Shown here in pieces: positions 7,356-15,031 of a stretch of DNA of 64,000 nucleotides; the stretch's first letter is position 1; each line of letters begins with the position of its first letter. Under the pieces are notes generated by a model. It had not been told where the DNA came from. It saw only the letters and a list, made by a program, of their open reading frames with translations, and did not search any database. Position numbers and translations under genes: made by a program. The DNA comes from Mucilaginibacter agri (GTDB taxonomy: Bacteria > Bacteroidota > Bacteroidia > Sphingobacteriales > Sphingobacteriaceae): the NCBI RefSeq assembly GCF_009928685.1, contig NZ_WWEO01000045.1, positions 558,001-622,000 on the forward strand, read 5' to 3'.

Positions 7356-8303
7356 ATGAAACTTTTTTCTTCTGTACACGACGTTACTAACATCGGCGAG
7401 CTTGTAGCCGAAGGGCTTCAGCTTAAACAAAGTCCGTATGCATTTCAGGATCTGGGCAAAAACAAAACCATAGGTTTGGTTTTTCTTAACCCAAGCTTAC
7501 GCACCCGACTCAGCACACAAAAAGCTGCCTTAAACTTAGGCATGAATGTAATTGTACTGAATATGGATAAAGAAGGCTGGGCTTTAGAATTGCAAGATGG
7601 CGCCATTATGAATGGCAGCACTGTAGAGCATATTAAAGAAGCTGCTGCTGTCATGGGGCAATATGCCGATATCATTGGTATCCGCTCGTTCCCCGGGTTA
7701 AAAGATCGCGACGAAGATTATAGTGAGTCTATCTTCAATAAGTTTGTTAAATATTGTGGTGTGCCCGTGGTTAGTTTAGAATCCGCTACCCGCCACCCGC
7801 TGCAAAGTTTAGCCGACTTAATTACCATTGAAGAGCTAAAAACTAAACCGCGCCCTAAAGTAGTGTTAACCTGGGCTCCTCACGTTAAGCCGCTGCCGCA
7901 GGCTGTACCAAACTCGTTCGCAGAGTGGATGTGTAAGGCTGATGTTGACTTTGTAATTGCACACCCGAAAGGTTATGAGTTGAATGCCGACTTTACAGAA
8001 GGTGCAACCATAACAAATAACCAGGATGAAGCGCTGAAAGATGCCGATTTTATCTATGTGAAAAATTGGTCGGCTTATGAACCTTATGGTAAAGTGTTAC
8101 CGGGTAATGAAGACTGGATGCTGACATTAGATAAACTACAACCAACTAACCATGCTAAAGTAATGCATTGCCTGCCTGTTAGGCGCAATGTAGAACTAAG
8201 CGACGAGATTTTGGATAGTGATAGCTCTGTTGTGATCCATGAAGCGGGTAACCGTGTTTGGGCCGCACAAGCTGTGCTAAAACAAATGCTGCAAACTTTG
8301 TAA
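7356..8303 (+). CDS. argF': N-succinylornithine (or N-acetylornithine) carbamoyltransferase
   Basis: Transfers the carbamoyl group of carbamoyl phosphate to N-acylornithine. The 315-residue protein has the carbamoyl-phosphate motif Ser-Leu-Arg-Thr-Arg (47-51), His-Pro-Leu-Gln (147-150) and His-Cys-Leu-Pro (271-274), and it aligns from memory with the Bacteroides fragilis succinylornithine enzyme rather than with ordinary OTCases. Val90 occupies the position of Pro90 in B. fragilis SOTCase and Glu92 in Xanthomonas AOTCase. Published Glu92-to-Val mutants of the Xanthomonas enzyme gained SOTCase activity, so N-succinylornithine is the predicted substrate. I use ATG 7356 because the longer TTG start translates the C/G-tract repeat. 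Confidence 0.9.
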   Translation: MKLFSSVHDVTNIGELVAEGLQLKQSPYAFQDLGKNKTIGLVFLNPSLRTRLSTQKAALNLGMNVIVLNMDKEGWALELQDGAIMNGSTVEHIKEAAAVMGQYADIIGIRSFPGLKDRDEDYSESIFNKFVKYCGVPVVSLESATRHPLQSLADLITIEELKTKPRPKVVLTWAPHVKPLPQAVPNSFAEWMCKADVDFVIAHPKGYELNADFTEGATITNNQDEALKDADFIYVKNWSAYEPYGKVLPGNEDWMLTLDKLQPTNHAKVMHCLPVRRNVELSDEILDSDSSVVIHEAGNRVWAAQAVLKQMLQTL

Positions 8304-8306
8304 GCA

Positions 8307-8927
8307 ATGTACATCCCCAAACATTTTCAGATAAGCGATGAGCAGGAAGCGGTTGAGTTTATCAAACGCTATAGCTTTGGTACGCTGGTTACTACCGAAA
8401 ATGATTTGCCCATTGCTACCCATATCCCATTTACGGTTAGTCAGCGCGATGAACAGATGATCCTTACATCGCACATTGCGCTGGCTAATCCACAATCTAA
8501 AACCCTGTTACAAAACAGGGTTCTTTGTATTTTTACAGAACCACACGCTTATATCTCTCCAATTCATTATGAAAAGGAACTAAGCGTACCCACCTGGAAC
8601 TATTTAGCCGTTCATGCTTATGGAAAGGTGGAATTGATAGAGGATGAAAATGCCAAACTAGTTATGCTGGAGGATATGATTCGTTTCTACAACGATACCG
8701 CCTACCTAGACCAATGGACTCGCCTACCGCTCGATTTCAAAACCAGGATGGCTAAAGGCATTACCGCCTTCAACATTATCGTAGATGATCTTCAAGGCAA
8801 AAAGAAATTGAGCCAAAACAGAACGACAATAGAAAAGGACAATATTATTAAAGCGTTTGAAACCAGTGCAGATGCTAACGAAAAAGAAATTGGCCGTTAT
8901 ATGAGCAAGGAGCAATCAGCTGATTAA
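8307..8927 (+). CDS. PaiB-like FMN-binding protein
   Basis: The 206-residue protein matches the PaiB/negative transcriptional regulator family, a flavin-reductase-like split-barrel fold. It starts Met-Tyr-Ile-Pro-Lys and has the characteristic Val-Pro-Thr-Trp-Asn-Tyr segment near residue 97. B. subtilis PaiB affects protease and sporulation genes, but most homologues have no proven target. It starts 3 bases after argF', so it is co-transcribed with the arginine genes. It ends by overlapping the convergent antiporter by 12 bases. A regulatory role on arginine is not shown. Confidence 0.82.
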   Translation: MYIPKHFQISDEQEAVEFIKRYSFGTLVTTENDLPIATHIPFTVSQRDEQMILTSHIALANPQSKTLLQNRVLCIFTEPHAYISPIHYEKELSVPTWNYLAVHAYGKVELIEDENAKLVMLEDMIRFYNDTAYLDQWTRLPLDFKTRMAKGITAFNIIVDDLQGKKKLSQNRTTIEKDNIIKAFETSADANEKEIGRYMSKEQSAD

Positions 8928-10175
8928 TTCTTCTTCCTGAGGCTCATAACTTCTTCTGATTAGTCTGTTTAAAGACAATCCCTGTACAATCACCGAAAAT
9001 ATTACGATAAAATAACTCCCCGCCAGAATAATGTAGCGGTACTTATTGTGCGGTAGCGATAATGCCAGCGCTATAGATATACCACCACGCAGCCCTGCCC
9101 AGGTAAGTATATTAACATCTTTGTATTTAAGGCTTAGCGATCGGCGCAAGAATGTGAGCGGTATAGAAATACTAACCCAACGGGCCACAAGTATTAGAAC
9201 TATCGACACAGAGCCCGTTATCCAGTAATTGTTTAAAAAAGGCAACTCCACAATCTGCAATCCTATCATTACAAATAATATGGTATTTAATATCTCATCT
9301 ATGAGCTTCCAGAACCGCTCGAGCGATTGATGTGAGGTTTCCTTATTGCTAATATTGATAGAGCGAATGCCTGATACAATCCCCGCCGAAACTACCGCTA
9401 GCGGAACTGATAAATGCCAATAGGTTGCCAACACAGAAAGGCCCATGACCAAAGCAAGCGACAATAAAACTATGGTTTGAAAATCGGTAATAGATTTCAT
9501 TAATCGGTATACAAAATAACCGCAAACCATACCCAGAGCTATGCCTCCGAACACCTCTCGGCAAAATAGCACAGCGGTTTGGGTTATATCAATTTTATCT
9601 GTGTTAGAATGTATAAACTCCAGTATGGTAATAAATAGCACGACGCCTATCCCATCATTAAAAAGCGATTCGCCGGTTATAATGGTTTCTAGATGATTGG
9701 GGAGCTTTGAATTTTTAATTATGGCAGAAACTGCCACGGGATCAGTCGGTGAAACTACAGCGCCAAACAGAAAACAGTACATTAACGGCACCTTAATGTC
9801 GAACAGACGCATGCCATAATAGAATAATATCCCAAACGCTGCCGTAGATAGTATTACGCCGATGGTGCTCAACAACAGCACTGGTCGCATTTCGCGTTTT
9901 AGTTTATTGGTATCGAGGTTGAAAGAACCCGCAAATAGCAGGAAACCCAACATAATATTGAGCACCGCTTCAGAAAAATCTATGTTTTTGGCGAGTGCCG
10001 TAAGATATTTCTGAAATGCCGGGTTTACATTATCCAGCACAATAATGCCGATAGAAACCACAGTCGCAATGGTCATAATACCAATAGTTACCGGTAGTTT
10101 AATAAAGCGAGCGTTAATGTATGAGTAAAACGCACTTACAATTACCAGCAGGGCTATGATCACAAATAAATTCAT
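8916..10175 (-). CDS. CPA1-family sodium/proton antiporter
   Basis: An inner-membrane protein of 419 residues with about 11-12 predicted helices. It has the conserved Thr-Asp-Pro-Val-Ala-Val (around residue 142) and Phe-Asn-Asp-Gly-Ile-Gly-Val-Val motifs. These mark the ion-binding helices of NhaP-type antiporters that exchange Na+ or K+ for H+. It has no long C-terminal regulatory domain. It lies 51 bases downstream of the NADH dehydrogenase on the same strand and may share its transcript. Its 3' end overlaps the PaiB-like gene by 12 bases. Confidence 0.88.
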   Translation of the reverse strand: MNLFVIIALLVIVSAFYSYINARFIKLPVTIGIMTIATVVSIGIIVLDNVNPAFQKYLTALAKNIDFSEAVLNIMLGFLLFAGSFNLDTNKLKREMRPVLLLSTIGVILSTAAFGILFYYGMRLFDIKVPLMYCFLFGAVVSPTDPVAVSAIIKNSKLPNHLETIITGESLFNDGIGVVLFITILEFIHSNTDKIDITQTAVLFCREVFGGIALGMVCGYFVYRLMKSITDFQTIVLLSLALVMGLSVLATYWHLSVPLAVVSAGIVSGIRSINISNKETSHQSLERFWKLIDEILNTILFVMIGLQIVELPFLNNYWITGSVSIVLILVARWVSISIPLTFLRRSLSLKYKDVNILTWAGLRGGISIALALSLPHNKYRYIILAGSYFIVIFSVIVQGLSLNRLIRRSYEPQEEELIS

Positions 10176-10226
10176 TCTTTAAGCTTCGGACGTTAATTTA
10201 CCCTTAACACATAAAACAGAATTTAG

Positions 10227-11531
10227 TTATTTCGAAACCGGATCTACCATCATCGTTTTATTATCAAAGTAGCGTACAATCAACCTGTTATCACTGTTTT
10301 TAGTGAAATAATTAATAGCCCAACTAAAAAACACGATGAGCTTATTGCTAAAACCTGCCAATGAAATGATGTGCACTATCACCCACAATACCCAGGCAAC
10401 AAAACCCTGAAACTTAACCTTACCCAAATCTGCCACCGCTTGATTACGACCTACCGTAGCCAGTGTGCCACGATCAACATATTCAAATGGTTTGGTAGGT
10501 TTATTATTAATTATAGCTACTAGGTTTTTTGCTAATTGCTTGCCCTGTTGAATAGCTACCTGTGCAACCCCAGCATGGCCGTTAGGCGATTTTGGTGTTA
10601 CCACAAGCGAAACATCGCCAATGGCAAATACGTTTGTAAATCCCACAACCCTGTTTATTTCGTCGGTTTGGATACGCGTACCCTTGGTAATTACCTCAGC
10701 GGGGATCCCCTCCGGAACCTCTCCCCTTACGCCCGCCGCCCAAAAAACATTCTCGGTTCTAATTTTAACACCGTTATCAATCACCACGCAATCACCGTCG
10801 TAGCTTTGCACATGCACATCGTTATAAATAATTACACCTTTTTCAGTGAGGTATTTTTTGGCTTTTGCAGATGCCTCGGCCGACATGGCGCCCAACAGTT
10901 CAGACTTGCCCTCGGCCACATAAACTTTCATAGTCTCGGGCGTAAGTTGAGGGTAATCTAGCTCCAGCATGTGCAGACGCATTTCAGCCAACGCTCCAGC
11001 TAGCTCGACACCTGTAGCACCACCGCCTACAACTACAAAAGTCAGCAAGGCATCCTTCTCAACAGGATCTTGTGTTACCAGCGCCTTCTCCAGGTTCTGC
11101 AATATTAAACTACGAATGTTCAGAGCCTCGGGAATATTCTTCATCGGCATGCTGAAATGTTCTATCTGCTTATTGCCAAAAAAGTTGGTATTAGCTCCCG
11201 TCGCCAACACTAAATAATCATATTTAACCTCGCCGATATTGGCAGTAACCGTATTACTTTCGGCATTAACACGCTGTACCTCGGCCAAATGGAAAGTAAA
11301 GTTCTTTTGGTGATGGAACATCCGTCTAATAGGGAAACCGATAGAGTCACCATCAATGGCCCCCATGGCAACCTGGTAAAGCAAGGGCTGAAATGTATGA
11401 TAGTTATGCTTATCCAGCATTATAATTTCTACCGGTTTGCCGGCTAATCTTTTAGCAACCTGAATACCGCCAAACCCGCCGCCAACAATTACAATTCGGG
11501 GTAGCCCGGGTGTGGTTTGTGATAAATCCAT
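10227..11531 (-). CDS. ndh: Type II NADH dehydrogenase (NDH-2)
   Basis: A single-subunit, non-proton-pumping flavoprotein that passes electrons from NADH to quinone. The FAD-binding Gly-Gly-Gly-Phe-Gly-Gly motif is at residues 17-22 and a second Rossmann motif (Val-Gly-Gly-Gly-Ala-Thr-Gly-Val-Glu) near residue 168 binds NADH. A C-terminal hydrophobic stretch around residues 385-410 fits membrane attachment. Length of 434 residues is normal. Divergent from argB across a 222-base gap and followed by a cation/proton antiporter. Confidence 0.9.
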   Translation of the reverse strand: MDLSQTTPGLPRIVIVGGGFGGIQVAKRLAGKPVEIIMLDKHNYHTFQPLLYQVAMGAIDGDSIGFPIRRMFHHQKNFTFHLAEVQRVNAESNTVTANIGEVKYDYLVLATGANTNFFGNKQIEHFSMPMKNIPEALNIRSLILQNLEKALVTQDPVEKDALLTFVVVGGGATGVELAGALAEMRLHMLELDYPQLTPETMKVYVAEGKSELLGAMSAEASAKAKKYLTEKGVIIYNDVHVQSYDGDCVVIDNGVKIRTENVFWAAGVRGEVPEGIPAEVITKGTRIQTDEINRVVGFTNVFAIGDVSLVVTPKSPNGHAGVAQVAIQQGKQLAKNLVAIINNKPTKPFEYVDRGTLATVGRNQAVADLGKVKFQGFVAWVLWVIVHIISLAGFSNKLIVFFSWAINYFTKNSDNRLIVRYFDNKTMMVDPVSK

Positions 11532-11624
11532 ATATAATTTTATACCAATATTTAAATGTCAAACAACACACTTCTAACCCCCGCCACAAACTTATGTTTG
11601 ATAAAAGCCAATTTTATAAAAATG

Positions 11625-11729
11625 ATTATGCATAATTAGTATTTTAGTCGCGATTAAAAAGTATATAAGAAACATTTACTTATTACTGACAGGCTTGGGA
11701 TAGACGAAAGCGAAAGGTGTTTTGCCTGT
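11625..11729 (+). promoter_or_regulatory. Palindrome and hairpin in the ndh-argB divergent region
   Basis: ATTATGCATAAT (11625-11636) is a perfect 12-base palindrome flanked by AATG, loosely like half of an ArgR box but missing several consensus positions. Further on, ACAGGC (11689-11694) pairs with GCCTGT (11724-11729) around an A/G-rich loop in the probable argB leader. Either could be a control site. There is no Arg-codon leader ORF here, unlike the first arginine operon. Confidence 0.3.
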
Positions 11730-11753
11730 TATCAATTTTATTTGGGTTAAATA

Positions 11754-12575
11754 ATGACTACAAAACATACAGATACTGTCGGGAAGGGCTCACTTCATGT
11801 CATCAAAATTGGTGGCAACGTTATAGATAATTCTGAAAATTTACATCACTTTCTAAAGGATTTTACTGCTTTAGAAGGCCATAAGATCCTGGTACATGGT
11901 GGTGGTAAAGTAGCCACTCAGTTGGCTGATACATTGGGTATTGAATCAAAATTGGTTGATGGTCGAAGAATTACTGATATCGAAACTTTACGTGTGGTGA
12001 CGATGGTTTATGGCGGATTGATCAACAAAAACATTGTAGCACAATTGCAGCGTTTTGGCACCAATGCCATCGGTTTAACTGGTGCCGATGGTAACTTTAT
12101 TCGCGCGGTAAAACGCCCGGTAAAAACGATAGATTACGGCTACGTTGGCGACATTAAAAACGATTCCGTTGACGCAGCAGCAATTAGCCGTTTAATGGAA
12201 GCAGGCTTTACGCCGGTATTTTGTGCCCTTACTCACGATGGAGATGGCCAAATGCTGAATACTAATGCCGATACCATTGCTTCCGCCCTTGCGGTCGCTT
12301 TGGCTAAACAATACGAAACCACGCTGATTTACTGTTTCGAGAAAAAAGGTGTATTGCAGGATATTAACGACGAGGATTCACTGATCAGAGACATTGATCC
12401 GGTACGTTACGAAGAATTGAAGAAGCAGCAGATCATTCACAGTGGTATGCTACCCAAGTTGGATAATGCTTTTACAGCAATATCTTGCGGCGTAAAGGCT
12501 GTAATTATTGGCAAGGCTGATGAATTAGGTACCTTGCAAAAGAATGAACCATTTGGTACCCGTTTAAGCAAATAA
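11754..12575 (+). CDS. argB: N-acylglutamate kinase
   Basis: Phosphorylates N-acetyl- (or here possibly N-succinyl-) glutamate. The amino-acid-kinase fold is marked by Lys18-Ile-Gly-Gly and the His-Gly-Gly-Gly-Lys loop at 48-52, with the usual Asp-Gly-Arg-Arg segment downstream. The 273-residue length includes a slightly extended N-terminus. It begins a second arginine/proline transcription unit separated from argG-C-D-F' by two minus-strand genes. One base separates its stop from proC. Confidence 0.93.
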   Translation: MTTKHTDTVGKGSLHVIKIGGNVIDNSENLHHFLKDFTALEGHKILVHGGGKVATQLADTLGIESKLVDGRRITDIETLRVVTMVYGGLINKNIVAQLQRFGTNAIGLTGADGNFIRAVKRPVKTIDYGYVGDIKNDSVDAAAISRLMEAGFTPVFCALTHDGDGQMLNTNADTIASALAVALAKQYETTLIYCFEKKGVLQDINDEDSLIRDIDPVRYEELKKQQIIHSGMLPKLDNAFTAISCGVKAVIIGKADELGTLQKNEPFGTRLSK

Positions 12576-12576
12576 C

Positions 12577-13389
12577 ATGGACACAAAACATATAACCGTT
12601 TTAGGCAGCGGTAACATAGGCCTTTCGCTGGCTAAGGGATTGGTTAAAGCCAATATCTTCCAGCCTGCAAATATCACGTTGACGCGCCGTAATGCTGCTG
12701 CGTTGCAGCCTTATGCTGATTTAGGTTACCAAACTACCGCTAACAACGCAGAAGCCGTTGCCAAGGCTGATATTGTGGTGCTTGCAGTATTGCCACAGCA
12801 ACTGAACAAACTGTTAGACGAAATTAAACCGGCCCTAAACCCGGCTAAACATTTGCTGATCTCCGTAATATCGGGTGTAAGCTGTCAGGATATTTGCAAT
12901 CATTTAGACTTTGATATCGAAGTGGTGCGCGCTATGCCAAACACTGCGATAGCCATCGGTCAATCTATGACTTGTTTGGCTACAAGCAATGCATCAGCAG
13001 AGAACCTAGCGTTGGTTAAATCGATGTTTGATACCGTTGGCGTTAGCATTCAAATCAACGAAGAATTGATGACTTCTGCCACAGCGTTGTGCGCTTGTGG
13101 TATTGCATTCTTTCTGCGATCTATCCGCGCGGCATCGCAAGGCGGTACGGAGATTGGCTTCCACGCGCACGACGCGCTTAAAATGGCAGCACAAACCGCA
13201 AAGGGCGCGGCAGACTTGTTACTTCAATTAGCCTCACACCCGGAACAGGAAATTGATAAGGTTACATCGCCTAAGGGTTGTACCATTGCAGGTTTGAACG
13301 AAATGGAGCACAACGGCTTCAGTTCTGCTATGATAAAGGGTATTAAAATGTCGGCTGATAAGGCTGGCGTATTGTATAAGAACGATTAA
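12577..13389 (+). CDS. proC: Pyrroline-5-carboxylate reductase
   Basis: Catalyses the last step of proline synthesis, NAD(P)H reduction of pyrroline-5-carboxylate. The N-terminal dinucleotide motif Gly-Ser-Gly-Asn-Ile-Gly is at residues 10-15, and the C-terminal half carries the helical dimerisation domain with Thr-Ser-Pro-Lys-Gly-Cys-Thr. The length of 270 residues is standard. Its 1-base spacing from argB indicates co-transcription of glutamate-derived arginine and proline steps. Confidence 0.93.
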   Translation: MDTKHITVLGSGNIGLSLAKGLVKANIFQPANITLTRRNAAALQPYADLGYQTTANNAEAVAKADIVVLAVLPQQLNKLLDEIKPALNPAKHLLISVISGVSCQDICNHLDFDIEVVRAMPNTAIAIGQSMTCLATSNASAENLALVKSMFDTVGVSIQINEELMTSATALCACGIAFFLRSIRAASQGGTEIGFHAHDALKMAAQTAKGAADLLLQLASHPEQEIDKVTSPKGCTIAGLNEMEHNGFSSAMIKGIKMSADKAGVLYKND

Positions 13390-13406
13390 AAGGTTGTTTG
13401 TTGTGA

Positions 13407-13473
13407 GTTGTCTGTTGTCAGTAAGCCTCGCAGCAGACAACAACAACTAATCAGAAAACTGACAACCGACAAC
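13407..13473. repeat. Inverted GTTGTC/GACAAC dispersed repeat
   Basis: GTTGTCTGTTGTCAGT (13407-13422) and ACTGACAACCGACAAC (13458-13473) form inverted arms differing at one position. They fill almost all of the proC-aspartokinase gap. A solo arm recurs at 62812-62826. This type of CA/TG-rich inverted element is common in Bacteroidota intergenic DNA and has no known mobility protein. Confidence 0.7.
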
Positions 13474-13486
13474 TGAAAACTAAGTA

Positions 13487-14863
13487 ATGTTAACTGTAGA
13501 AAAAATTGGGGGCACGTCTATGACTGCCCTGCAAGATGTGATCGAGAATCTCATCCTTTTTAACCGTAAAGACGAGCAATTGTACAACCGCATATTTGTG
13601 GTTTCGGCATTCTCGGGAGTTACTAACCTTTTACTGGAGGATAAGAAGACGGGTAAGCCGGGTGTTTACCATAAGCTGGCTAACTTTCAAAACTACCATC
13701 AGCCACTCAAAACGCTGGTAACACGCTTAAAAGAGATTAACAAAAGCTATGCTGGTATTGGCCTTAACGTAGCTGTTGCCGATCAGTATATAGAACAACA
13801 TATTAAAAAGGCTGAAGGCTATCTGGATAACCTTTCTAATATCCTGGCTTCGGGATATGTAAATAAAGAAGGCATCTTATTGGCAGCGCGTGAAATCCTA
13901 GCCTCTATCGGCGAAAGCCACTCTGCTTATAATTTCACCAATATTCTGCAAAATAAAGGTATTAACGCCACATTGGTTGATCTGAGCGGTTTCGACGATC
14001 ACAGGTCTTATACCATAGATCAGCGTATCAGAAAAGAATTGAAAGATATCGATTTCTCGAAAACCATTTGTATCGTAACCGGCTATGCCAAAGGTACAGA
14101 AGGTATCATGCGCGAGTTTGACCGTGGCTACTCAGAGGTTACCTTCAGCAAAATAGCGGTAGCAGTTAAACCACAGGAAGCGATCATTCACAAAGAATAT
14201 CACTTATGTACAGCCGATCCGGTTTTGGTGGGTGTAGATAACTGCCAGCCTATCGGTTTCACTAACTATGATGTGGCTGATCAATTGGCAGACGTGGGCA
14301 TGGAAGCCATTCACCCTAAAGCGTCAAAACCTTTAGAGATTAATGGAATAAACCTCCGCATTAAGAACACTTTCGAACCCGAACACCCGGGCACGCTAAT
14401 CACCCAGGATTACATTTGTCCACACAAACGTGTTGAAGTAATTACCGGCACCAAAAAGGTAACCATGATTGATATCTACGACCCGCTTATGGTTGGCAAC
14501 GTGGGTTCGGATTTGCAGATTATGCAATTGTTTTACAAGCATAGCGTAAGCTATAGCTTTAAGGCAACCAGTGCTAACAGTATTTCTATTGTGATTTGGG
14601 AGAAAGATTTCAGCAAAAAACTGATCCAGGAACTGGAAGACGAGTTTGAGAAAGTAACTGTTGAACACCAGGCCATGGTTTGTCTTATTGGCTCTAATAT
14701 GGACCAGCCGGGCTTATTAGCCAAGGCTGCAGCGGCGTTAGCGGATGCCGGCATCAATATTAAAAGCTGCGGCTTTGCATTGCGCAAGGTAAACATCCAG
14801 TTTTTAGTCGCCCGCGAAGATTTCGATAAGTCTATCCTGGCACTTAATAGCGCGATGGCCTAA
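13487..14863 (+). CDS. Aspartate kinase, resembling the ectoine-cluster subtype
   Basis: Phosphorylates aspartate, the entry to Lys/Thr/Met/Ile synthesis. The kinase domain opens with Glu-Lys-Ile-Gly-Gly-Thr-Ser-Met (5-12) instead of the commoner Lys-Phe-Gly-Gly-Thr-Ser-Val. Segments such as Arg-Ile-Phe-Val-Val-Ser-Ala-x-Ser-Gly and Phe-Asp-Arg-Gly-Tyr-Ser-Glu match, from memory, the Ask_Ect proteins of ectoine gene clusters. Residues from about 310 to 458 form two ACT domains. No ectoine genes are visible here; the neighbours are argB and proC, but a 97-base repeat-filled gap leaves co-transcription open. Confidence 0.88.
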   Translation: MLTVEKIGGTSMTALQDVIENLILFNRKDEQLYNRIFVVSAFSGVTNLLLEDKKTGKPGVYHKLANFQNYHQPLKTLVTRLKEINKSYAGIGLNVAVADQYIEQHIKKAEGYLDNLSNILASGYVNKEGILLAAREILASIGESHSAYNFTNILQNKGINATLVDLSGFDDHRSYTIDQRIRKELKDIDFSKTICIVTGYAKGTEGIMREFDRGYSEVTFSKIAVAVKPQEAIIHKEYHLCTADPVLVGVDNCQPIGFTNYDVADQLADVGMEAIHPKASKPLEINGINLRIKNTFEPEHPGTLITQDYICPHKRVEVITGTKKVTMIDIYDPLMVGNVGSDLQIMQLFYKHSVSYSFKATSANSISIVIWEKDFSKKLIQELEDEFEKVTVEHQAMVCLIGSNMDQPGLLAKAAAALADAGINIKSCGFALRKVNIQFLVAREDFDKSILALNSAMA

Positions 14864-14867
14864 CGGA

Positions 14868-14957
14868 GTTACAAGTGGAAAGTTTAAAGTAGAAAGTACT
14901 TAAGCTGAAAGCAACTTTTGACTTTGCACTCTAAACTTTCCACTTTAAGAATGTAAC
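14868..14957. repeat. Long inverted repeat after the aspartokinase gene
   Basis: AAGTGGAAAGTTTA (14873-14886) is exactly complementary to TAAACTTTCCACTT (14932-14945), with further GTTACA/TGTAAC-like pairing outside. The stem of at least 14 bp could act as a terminator-like or processing structure, but no T run follows. It belongs to the same style of dispersed inverted element as 13407-13473. Confidence 0.65.
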
Positions 14958-15031
14958 TTTTCTATGGCTCACAATACTCCGTTCTGATTTTTTAAGATAT
15001 TTAATACCTTAATTAACTCAGAACTATTACT

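Noticed and set aside
11621..11640. ArgR box at the argB promoter
   Set aside because: The palindrome matches the E. coli or B. subtilis consensus at too few positions to call it an ArgR site; kept only as a candidate regulatory palindrome.
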